A DNA stretch of 64,000 nucleotides from NCBI RefSeq assembly GCF_024198175.1, contig NZ_JAJVKV010000009.1:248001-312000 (forward strand), written 5' to 3'. Both the position numbers and the translations under genes were made by a program. The first letter of the stretch is position 1. The number at the start of each line of letters is the position of its first letter. Source of the DNA: Pyxidicoccus xibeiensis (GTDB lineage: Bacteria > Myxococcota > Myxococcia > Myxococcales > Myxococcaceae). Below are positions 41,065-47,997 of this stretch, in pieces. Under the pieces are notes generated by a model. It was given only the letters and a program-made list of their open reading frames with translations, searched no databases and was not told the origin of the DNA.

Positions 41065-41147
41065 GATGGCGGTCGAAGGTAGCACGCGCCGTGGTGGGGG
41101 CACGCGGGGGTGGAGGTCCGCCGCCGCACGGAGTATTGAGCGGCCAC

Positions 41148-42137
41148 ATGCCTCTTCGCCTCGTGAAACGGCTTGCACGGGACTGGTTCCTGGTGGGGAT
41201 GATTGCCGCCGTCGTGCTCGCCGCCCTCTTCCCCGACTTCGGACGGACTGGCGGGGCGATGCACGCAGACGTCGTCGCCAACATCGGCATCTTCCTGGTG
41301 TTCCTCCTCTACGGCCTGGGCCTGCCCCTGGCGAACCTGAAGGCCGGCGTCCTGCAGTGGAGGCTGCACCTGGTGGTGCAGACGTTCACCTTCGGCGTGT
41401 TCCCGCTCCTGTGGCTGCTGCTGGACTCGCTGGGGGGGCGCTGGCTTCCGGCGGATTTGTCCCTGGGCTTCCTGTACCTGTGCGCGGTGCCGTCGACCAT
41501 CTCCTCGTCGGTCGCGATGACGGGGCTGGCGCGCGGCAACGTGGCGGCGGCCATCTTCAACGCGAGCCTGTCGAGCCTGCTCGGTGTCGTCTTCACGCCG
41601 CTCATCGTCAGCCTGCTGGCCACGACGACGGGACAGTCCATTCCGCTGGGCGAGGCCATCATGAAGCTGGCGGGGATGCTGCTGCTGCCGCTGGTCATCG
41701 GCCAGCTCCTGCGGCCGGTGATTGGCGGCTGGTTCGCACGGTACCGCCGCTACACCAACGGCTTCGACAGGTTCTTCATCCTGGTGCTGGTGTACGCCTC
41801 GTTCTGTGACTCGGTGCACTCCGGGCTCTTCACGAACTACGGCGGAGGGATGCTGGCGGTGACCTTCGCCGGGGTGGCGCTCATCCTGGCGGTGGTGCTG
41901 AGCCTGACCACGTTCGTAGCGCGGCGGCTGGGGTTCGCGAAGGAGGACGAGATTGCGGCCGTGTTCTGCGGCTCGAAGAAGACGCTGGCCTCCGGTGTGC
42001 CCATGGCGCGGCTGGTGTTCGGCGCGCACCCGGCACTGGGGCTCATCGTCCTGCCGCTGATGTTCTACCACCAGCTCCAACTGCTGGTCTGCTCGGTGGT
42101 GGCGGAGCGGTACGCGAGCCGGCCACAGGGGTCCTGA
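41148..42137 (+). CDS. Bile acid:sodium symporter family (SBF-like) transporter
   Basis: A 329-residue membrane protein with about nine or ten helices, matching the SBF-like branch of the BASS superfamily. Characteristic parts are FLLYGLGLPLANLKAG in helix 2, LCAVPSTISSSVAMTGLARGNVAAAIFNASLSS in the core crossing (read as CAVPSTISSSVAMTGLARGN), and FCGSKKTLASGVPMARLVF near the end, the second crossover. Substrate is unknown; sodium-coupled organic anions are usual. The first helix follows a short basic start (MPLRLVKRLARDW). It is upstream of the MarR-GNAT gene and may be transcribed separately, since an operator lies between. Confidence 0.88.
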   Translation: MPLRLVKRLARDWFLVGMIAAVVLAALFPDFGRTGGAMHADVVANIGIFLVFLLYGLGLPLANLKAGVLQWRLHLVVQTFTFGVFPLLWLLLDSLGGRWLPADLSLGFLYLCAVPSTISSSVAMTGLARGNVAAAIFNASLSSLLGVVFTPLIVSLLATTTGQSIPLGEAIMKLAGMLLLPLVIGQLLRPVIGGWFARYRRYTNGFDRFFILVLVYASFCDSVHSGLFTNYGGGMLAVTFAGVALILAVVLSLTTFVARRLGFAKEDEIAAVFCGSKKTLASGVPMARLVFGAHPALGLIVLPLMFYHQLQLLVCSVVAERYASRPQGS

Positions 42138-42180
42138 GCGCCTCTTCTTCCTCTCTAGCGGCCCCACCTGACACCCCGGT

Positions 42181-42222
42181 GGTTGCCTGAGGCAACGAAT
42201 TCGTTGACAATGGCAACGAATC
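42181..42222. promoter_or_regulatory. Operator cluster before the MarR-GNAT gene
   Basis: Three symmetric or repeated elements overlap here. GTTGCC-TGA-GGCAAC is at 42182-42196. CAACGAATTCGTTG is a perfect 14-bp palindrome at 42193-42206. GGCAACGAAT occurs twice as a direct repeat, 21 bp (two helical turns) apart, at 42191 and 42212. A perfect TTGACA box lies at 42204-42209. The ribosome site AAAGGAGG follows at 42225-42232. This fits autoregulation by the MarR domain of the next gene. Confidence 0.6.
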
Positions 42223-42240
42223 CGAAAGGAGGCCTCTGGC

Positions 42241-43161
42241 ATGGCTGAGCGGAACGTCGCGGCGGTGCGGCACTTCAACCGCTTCTACACGCAGAAGATC
42301 GGGGTGCTGCCCGAGGGGCACCTGGAGAGCGACTTCTCGCTCACCGAGGTGCGGGTGCTCTACGAGCTGGCGAACCGCGAGCAGCCCACCGCGGCCGAGC
42401 TGAGCCGGGAGCTGGGGCTGGATCCGGGCTACCTCAGCCGCGTGCTGCGTAGCTTCGGTACGCGCGGGCTCGTGGCTCGGGAGCCCTCGAAGGCCGACGG
42501 CAGGCAGAGCTTGGTGCGCCTGACGCGGCGGGGGCAGGACGCCTTTGCCCGGCTCAACACGCGCTCCAGCGAGGAGGTGGCCGCGCTGCTGTCCCGGCTG
42601 TCCCCTGCCGAGCAGCGCCGCCTGCTGGACGCGATGCGCACCATCGAGGAGCTGCTCGGCGGGAAGCCGGAAGCGGCGAAGGCCCCCTACCTCCTCCGGC
42701 AGCATCGGCCGGGAGACATGGGCTGGGTCATCCACCGGCACGGAGTGCTGTACTCCCAGGAGTACGGCTGGGACGAGCGCTTCGAGGCCCTGGTCGCCAG
42801 CATCGCGGCGAAGTTCATCCAGGAGTACGAGCCGAAGCGGGAGCGCTGCTGGATTGCCGAGAAGGACGGGGAGAACGTGGGCTCGGTGTTCCTCGTCCAG
42901 GAGTCGAAGACGGTGGCGAAGCTGCGCCTGCTGCTGGTGGAGCCCTCCGCGAGAGGCCTGGGCATCGGCGCGCGGCTGGTGGACGAGTGCGTGCGCTTCG
43001 CCAGGGAGGCGGGCTACCGGAAGATCCGCCTGTGGACCAATGACACGCTCCACGCTGCGCGCCACATCTACGAGCGGGCCGGCTTCGTCCTCGTCCACAC
43101 CGAGCCCCATGCGCAGTTCGGAGAGGGCCTCGTTGGGGAGACGTGGGAGCTGACGCTGTGA
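42241..43161 (+). CDS. MarR-type HTH regulator fused to GNAT acetyltransferase
   Basis: A 306-residue bifunctional protein. Residues about 1-145 are a MarR winged helix: FSLTEVRVLYELANREQPTA, then LSRELGLDPGYLSRVLRSFG and VRLTRRGQDAF. Residues about 150-306 are a GNAT domain with acetyl-CoA motif LLVEPSARGLGIGARLVDECVRFA and ARHIYERAGFVLVH. Such fusions are widespread; the regulator half probably senses the compound that the acetyltransferase half modifies. A strong ribosome site and a palindromic operator cluster precede it. Confidence 0.92.
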   Translation: MAERNVAAVRHFNRFYTQKIGVLPEGHLESDFSLTEVRVLYELANREQPTAAELSRELGLDPGYLSRVLRSFGTRGLVAREPSKADGRQSLVRLTRRGQDAFARLNTRSSEEVAALLSRLSPAEQRRLLDAMRTIEELLGGKPEAAKAPYLLRQHRPGDMGWVIHRHGVLYSQEYGWDERFEALVASIAAKFIQEYEPKRERCWIAEKDGENVGSVFLVQESKTVAKLRLLLVEPSARGLGIGARLVDECVRFAREAGYRKIRLWTNDTLHAARHIYERAGFVLVHTEPHAQFGEGLVGETWELTL

Positions 43162-43213
43162 CCGGGACAGGAATCCCTAACCTCGGGACACTCCACTCAG
43201 GTGGAGATGATAG

Positions 43214-43440
43214 GGCTCGAAGGCCACGCGAACCCGGCCCACTCCCTGCCTCCTGCTGGTTGCCGTGTCCCCGCTGGGCTGCTCAACCGCCACGCGCTCC
43301 CTTGCAGCCCTACCATTCCCGCCAGGGAGCGTGAGGACGAATGACTCGGTTCTTCTGGCTGGACGAGGATAGGGGGGGCGGCGGCGAAGTACGGCGGAGA
43401 GGTCAACGCGTGGCAAAAGCTGGGACTGCCCGGCGTGAGT
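43214..43440 (+). pseudogene. Debris: lipoprotein-signal-like fragment and frameshifted SitI6 5' end
   Basis: Two broken pieces lie here. In one frame (43214-43372, no start codon) the sequence reads CLLLVAVSPLGCST, like a lipoprotein signal. From 43341 another frame reads MTRFFWLDEDR, matching the SitI6 opening (MSRFFWLRED). After a run of seven G (43372-43378) the match continues one frame over as AAKYGGEVNAWQKLGLPG, against AARYTGDFNAGRKWSLPG in the copy at 46995-47717, and stops at about 43434. So this is the frameshifted first 33 codons of a SitI6 gene, joined to unrelated DNA. The lipoprotein piece might be a SitA start, but that is weak. Confidence 0.6.
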
Positions 43441-43667
43441 TGATGCAGTCGAAGCAGGCGGCCTGGTTACGAACAACTTGGCGTCTCAACAATCCGGTGC
43501 GGTACAAGCCACACTTCCTGTTGGGACTTCTTCCGGCGGACGCTGCTCGTCACCTCCGCAACGTACCCCTGAACGGAATTCCTCCGTATGTCTTGGACCA
43601 GCATGAAGAGGCTCTACCCGTTCGTGTTCAGTGCTTGGCGCGAGTTCGCGAGAGTATACTGGGCAGC

Positions 43668-44480
43668 ATGACCGCCGGCCTTCAATCCGCGCTGCCAGCC
43701 CGAGTATTCGAAGACAACGGGACTCCGCTTCTCGCCACGTTCAACTTCCAGCCTCGCGACGATAAGTTGTCGGTCGTGTTCTACGCTCGAGGCGGCAAGA
43801 GGGGCGATCCCAAATCTAGCAACACGGACTACGAGCGCGGACTACAGATCTTGATCGCCCGCTTAGGAGCGGGTGGAGCGCGCCTTGATGAAGCACACTT
43901 GGATACCAACCGTGAGCAGCGAGTGCTCGACGTGCCTGCGACGGACCTGCGTGGTTGCGACGCGTACTCGGTGCGGCGGCAGCTTCAGAGCGCGCAGAGG
44001 AGCAACGGCATTCGAAAAATGCGGCTGTTCATCTCGGGGCTGAACGTTCCCAATAAGCATGTTGAGGAGTACCTCTCGCGCGGCATCGTCGGGACTGTTG
44101 AGGCGCTCGACGAGAAGGAAGGCCCGGAGCCCGTCGTCATCTCACGTACTGAGGGCGGGAAGCGCGTCCGTCTCTCAAAGAGCGCGGAGCGGGACCTAGG
44201 GCTCCGGGCGGCTGCCATCAAAATCCACGGAACCCGTTGCAAAGCCTGCGGCCTCTCCTTCGGGGAAACCTACAGCGGATGGGGCGAGGGATTCATTGAG
44301 GTCCACCATGCCTTCCCCCTCTCCGCTGGAGAGCGACAGACCGACCCGGAAAACGACTTGGTGCCCCTTTGTTCCAACTGCCACCGCATGGTTCACTGGA
44401 AGCACGGCATCACGCTCACCATCGAGGAACTGCAGGCAAAGCTTCAAGTCGAGACCTCCGTTCCCCGGCATACCGCTTGA
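43668..44480 (+). CDS. HNH endonuclease (McrA-like HNH motif)
   Basis: A 270-residue protein (from ATG 43668) with a complete C-terminal HNH site: Cys191-Lys-Ala-Cys194, EVHH with His213-His214, Asn229, and CSNCH (Cys235, Cys238, His239) plus His243. This zinc-supported beta-beta-alpha-metal nuclease is of the McrA type, found in restriction enzymes that often target modified DNA. Residues 10-150 form an unknown N-terminal domain (TDYERGLQILIARLG). The frame is open back to 43341, into the SitI6 fragment, so a longer start is possible but would include foreign debris. Lower GC third positions than in neighbours suggest transfer. It is probably a DNA defence nuclease. Confidence 0.8.
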   Translation: MTAGLQSALPARVFEDNGTPLLATFNFQPRDDKLSVVFYARGGKRGDPKSSNTDYERGLQILIARLGAGGARLDEAHLDTNREQRVLDVPATDLRGCDAYSVRRQLQSAQRSNGIRKMRLFISGLNVPNKHVEEYLSRGIVGTVEALDEKEGPEPVVISRTEGGKRVRLSKSAERDLGLRAAAIKIHGTRCKACGLSFGETYSGWGEGFIEVHHAFPLSAGERQTDPENDLVPLCSNCHRMVHWKHGITLTIEELQAKLQVETSVPRHTA

Positions 44481-45247
44481 GGAATCCGAGTACAGACTCC
44501 TGAGTCCTGGAATGGCACCACGACGTTAGCGCGAGCCGCCATTCGCTTACAGCGGGTCCCCAACAACCCTCGCCGGCCCCCACCGCCGCAGATGGCACCG
44601 CTGGCCGCCTCGCCACCGAGGTTCAGGTGCGCGGGCATCTCAAGCGCCAGCGCCACGGCCCCGGCAATCGCGAGGTGAAGTGGCTCCACGTCGCCGGGTA
44701 CTCCGAGCGACGCTGGGGGGGCCGACATCACCCAGGTGGTGCCGTGGAAGTCCTGAACGCCCCTTCTCAAGCCGTGGAGGTGCCCATGTGCGGAGAGCCC
44801 GTGCCCCAGCCCAAGCGCCGGAGCAACTGCGCCGGAAGCATGTCCGCGAGGACTACGCCATAGCGCTGCGTCAGTTCCGGGCCGAGCCCGAGCAGCAGCC
44901 TGCGGCCCCGCGCCATCTCGCGCCCGACGAGTGCTATAGGTGCGGCGCGGAGTTGCTGATCGTCGGCGGCCGGCGCATCTGCGCGGACGGTACGCACGAC
45001 GAGTAGGCCTATCGTGGTGGCTGCAGGTTCTCTGGCGCGACATCTCGGCCAGCAGCACCGACCAAACCTGCCGGGTTGTCCGGCGGGGCTGTTCTTGCGG
45101 CGCTGCGACGCAGCGCCCGCCCGGGGAGGAGGGAGTTCCCCCGCCCTTCCCGCCCGGGTTCTTTCCCGCGCGCCGAAGCCAATGGCAGGTTTCGCGTTGG
45201 CGCGGCAGCGTTTAATGTGCACTGCATCCACTATGTAAGGGGGATTC
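44481..45247. other. Gap without a supported gene
   Basis: Nothing convincing is coded in these 767 bases. A plus-strand frame ending at 45006 has a protein-like tail (ECYRCGAELLIVGGRRICADG) with a CxxC pair, but no good start or ribosome site; it may be the end of a lost gene. The last 15 bases before 45248 carry AAGGGGG, the ribosome site of the next gene. The stretch has the look of recombination debris. Confidence 0.4.
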
Positions 45248-46225
45248 TTGGGACAGGCGCAAGACGCAGGTCGTGAAGCCACGAGTTCTGTGAGGCGGGG
45301 ACCGCCGCCGTTGGAAGCCGTCGGCCCAGCCGACACGAAGAACCCTCACTCGTGGATGCATCCCGTGCTACGGGCTAGGTGGAAGCGAATTCAGGAACTT
45401 CATCGGAGCTTGGACGCACGCCGCGTCGAGTTGGAGATGTCCGAGAAGGACCTGCTGCTGCCGCAATTGCGCAACCGCGTAGTCTATATGCGCGAATGCT
45501 TCGAACGGATTAAGGCAATCGCGGTCGCCCCAGAGACATCCTATCGGCTCGCGCATGTGCTGCGCGAGCTCGTTCCCCCGGAACTGGAACCTGACCCAAT
45601 CGGCGCATACCTGGGGGGGGTGGCCCGGATATGTGAAGACACCTTCATTGAACCACTGCTGCGCCTAGAGGACGAGAGTTCGTCCATTTCCACCGTTCCG
45701 CAGTTCCTGCGGTTCATGAATTCGCTTCGGTTTATTTGCGACATTGTTATCGGGACCGAGAATCTGCTTTTCCGTTACCGGGCGAGGGTGGTGCTTCACG
45801 CCGTCGACAAGGTATCTGGGAAGACGGTCGAGGGTGAGGAGTATGAGAAGAATCTGGATATCGCCCTCATTCCCTTCGCGTCGGTACTCGGCGAACTGAA
45901 GCGCACAGCAGAATCGACTGAAGGCTCCATTGACCATTGGGTCAAACAACAGGAAGCGGCGAAGAAGCCATTCCTTGAGTACGCAGCGGCTGCCACGAAT
46001 GCTGAGACGAGTCGTCGAACCATCTGGGTTCAGATGCTAGCCATCATGATCTCGCTCTCCTTCTCTTCGTGCTTCCTGACCGCCAGGGATCCCTTCAACC
46101 TAAAGCGTGAGAACACGGCCTTGAAGTTCGAGATCCAAGAAGCCAAAGACGAAGCTGCGCGCCTCGCCGCTGAGCTTGCGCGGCTGCGTGCCCGGCCCGC
46201 TCAGGGAATGCAGCCGACGCCATGA
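45248..46225 (+). CDS. Unknown membrane-anchored protein with C-terminal coiled coil
   Basis: A 325-residue protein I do not recognise. TTG at 45248 is the best start because AAGGGGGA lies 3-4 nt upstream. Residues 1-255 are soluble and mostly helical (for example RARWKRIQELHRSLDARRVE and QFLRFMNSLRFICDIVIGT). One hydrophobic segment follows at about 259-282 (IWVQMLAIMISLSFSSCF), then a charged coiled coil (LKRENTALKFEIQEAKDEAA). Codon usage is clearly less GC-rich than in the surrounding genes, so it was probably acquired. Its place between an HNH nuclease and an hsdR remnant makes a phage-defence role possible, with no direct support. Confidence 0.7.
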   Translation: MGQAQDAGREATSSVRRGPPPLEAVGPADTKNPHSWMHPVLRARWKRIQELHRSLDARRVELEMSEKDLLLPQLRNRVVYMRECFERIKAIAVAPETSYRLAHVLRELVPPELEPDPIGAYLGGVARICEDTFIEPLLRLEDESSSISTVPQFLRFMNSLRFICDIVIGTENLLFRYRARVVLHAVDKVSGKTVEGEEYEKNLDIALIPFASVLGELKRTAESTEGSIDHWVKQQEAAKKPFLEYAAAATNAETSRRTIWVQMLAIMISLSFSSCFLTARDPFNLKRENTALKFEIQEAKDEAARLAAELARLRARPAQGMQPTP

Positions 46226-46229
46226 CTAC

Positions 46230-46550
46230 TCAGCAGTGCTGTTCGGCACGCACCGGCGCCGACAGGGTGCACCGCTCCATGTACCTAGCGGAGAGCCCGT
46301 CCTCCGCGTAGGAGGCGCCTACCGTCAGCGCCCCGAGCAGCACCGAGGTGACGCCGAGGGCGAGCTGCGCCCCCGGTCCTCGCCCACTAGGTTGGTGAGG
46401 AGCGCCCCCCCCGCCTCCAGCCGCGCCCAGCGCCCCGGACACGGTGCCCACCACACCCCAGGCGAGGCGCGAGGAGTCCCAGTTGGCGCACTGCGCGTCG
46501 GAAGCCACGGGCCGGGAGTCCACCGGGGCAACTGCGTGGAACTCCACGGG
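46230..46550 (-). pseudogene. 3' remnant of a small membrane/lipoprotein gene
   Basis: On the minus strand the sequence reads like a real protein end: RPVASDAQCANWDSSRLAWG, VVGTVSGALGAAGG, then QLALGVTSVLLGALTVGASY and a final ARYMERC segment before the TGA at 46230. That is two hydrophobic helices in a small membrane protein. The start is missing and is replaced by hsdR-derived DNA at about 46550. Between the helices, one-base changes in a C8 run (46405-46412) and a C5 run (46370-46374) appear to shift the frame and shift it back. Family unknown. Confidence 0.45.
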
Positions 46551-46991
46551 ATGGTGCTCGAAGCGGGCGAGAAGCCGGTGCTCTACCCCATCACCGAGGC
46601 GGGAGGAGGCAGCGTGCAGGAGAAGGAGCGCGCTCGACTCCGTGAGATCATCGAGAAGGTGAACACGCTGTTCGAGGGCGAGCTCTCCGACGATGACAAG
46701 CTGGTCTACGTGAACAGCGTCCTGATGGGGAAGCTGCTGGAGTCCACCACGCTGGTCCAGCAGGCGGCGAACAACACGAAGGAGCAGTTCGCGAACTCGC
46801 CAGATCTCCTGAGCGAGCTCACGAACGCCATCATCAGTGCCCTCGACGCGCACATGACGATGAGCACGCAGGCGTTGAACTCCCAGGCCGTCCTGAACGG
46901 CATTAAGGACATCCTGCTCAACCACGCGAAGCTGTGGGAGGCCCTGCGGGCCAGGGCGAGCCCGGGACCCACGGGGACGGCGGAGCCGTAG
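46551..46991 (+). pseudogene. hsdR: 3' fragment of type I restriction endonuclease subunit R (hsdR)
   Basis: About 146 codons match the C-terminal helical domain of HsdR: the segments PITEAGGGSVQEKERARL, REIIEKVNTLFEGELSDDDK, LVYVNSVLMGKLLEST and LVQQAANNTKEQFANSPDLL are typical of that end. A full HsdR is around 1000 residues with a nuclease domain and two helicase domains, all of which are absent here, and no hsdM or hsdS is in the window. Upstream of about 46551 the sequence switches to unrelated DNA. It is therefore a remnant, although the frame itself is intact and ends 3 nt before the converging SitI6 gene. Confidence 0.75.
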
Positions 46992-46994
46992 CCT

Positions 46995-47717
46995 TCAGCG
47001 CGTGGGGAGCTCGCGGAAGCTGATGCCGTCCAGGTCCAGGCGGCGCACGGCATCCATGAATCGCTCCGTGCCAACGAGCATCGTCGCGAAGTTCCCTACT
47101 CGGAACAGGTCCAGTTCCGAAGGGAGCGACGACGCGTCGATCATCGGCTCATCAGGCCTCGATATGCCGTATCGGCCACAGGTCGTGCACGGTGGTGGCA
47201 CGTCCGATGGAATGCAATCCGGGTGCAGCTGGCCGTGAGGCTCAATCTGGAGCTCAAGGAACTCTGGCGGGTTCCGTTGCTTCCATTGGAGCTCCGTTCG
47301 GCAACCCAGCAGTCCACGGGCTCCTTCCGCCTGAAGGCGGTCCAGGGTGTCCCGGCGCAAGAGCAGGAGGTAGTTTCCCTGCCACGTCAGCGGCCCCAGG
47401 TCACCACGAGCAGTTCCCACCAGCGGGCCGAATCCAGTCCCTGGAGGCAGCGTCGCGGTCGGCGGTGCCAGCAGACGCACTCTTTCTCGCAGACGTGCGA
47501 GCTCCGCGTAGGGTTCAGACCTGGGCTTCTCGAACTCACCTCTTTCGGGAAGGTGGGACAGGTCCACCGAAGGATACTGGTGCCCGGTTGCACTCCACGT
47601 CGCGCCACATGCAGAGCACCGCGCTCCTGGCAGCGACCACTTGCGTCCGGCATTGAAGTCCCCGGTGTAACGGGCGGTCGCAGCCCTGTCCTCGCGCAAC
47701 CAGAAGAATCGGCTCAT
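46995..47717 (-). CDS. SitI6-family double-CXXCG immunity protein (second copy)
   Basis: A 240-residue paralogue of the protein at 36672-37391, with both knuckles intact (ARCSACGATW near residue 33 and PPCTTCGRYG near 178) and the shared ends MSRFFWLRED and DLDGISFRELPTR. The middle region differs more, as expected for immunity proteins that recognise different toxin variants. ATG at 47717 matches the start of the first copy; the frame extends further upstream but without family sequence. The neighbours are an hsdR remnant and a kinase gene; no toxin gene is adjacent. Confidence 0.85.
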   Translation of the reverse strand: MSRFFWLREDRAATARYTGDFNAGRKWSLPGARCSACGATWSATGHQYPSVDLSHLPERGEFEKPRSEPYAELARLRERVRLLAPPTATLPPGTGFGPLVGTARGDLGPLTWQGNYLLLLRRDTLDRLQAEGARGLLGCRTELQWKQRNPPEFLELQIEPHGQLHPDCIPSDVPPPCTTCGRYGISRPDEPMIDASSLPSELDLFRVGNFATMLVGTERFMDAVRRLDLDGISFRELPTR

Positions 47718-47997
47718 CTGTTGGGTCTGGCCCCTCTTCTGAGTCCCCGAGGCGACTGCCGGACGCGGCCGTTCCAATCCTGTCCGACTGTCCGACAGGT
47801 TTGTGCCATGTGTCGCCGGCAGGGACCACCGCCTGGTGATCAGCCGCTCAGGATAAGAACCACACCCAACGCCTCGATGGCCCACCACGCGTTGCTCTTC
47901 CGGGGGCACTGGCTCCCTCCTGTCGCACGCCCTCCGCCGGACCCCTTCTGGAGGGTATGCAGGAAGGCGAGCCACCTGCTAGGTTCTGCCTCGACTC

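Noticed and set aside
47718..47997. Possible SitA toxin or other gene upstream of the second SitI6
   Set aside because: No frame here has a signal peptide, start and ribosome site together; the extended minus frame is not protein-like.
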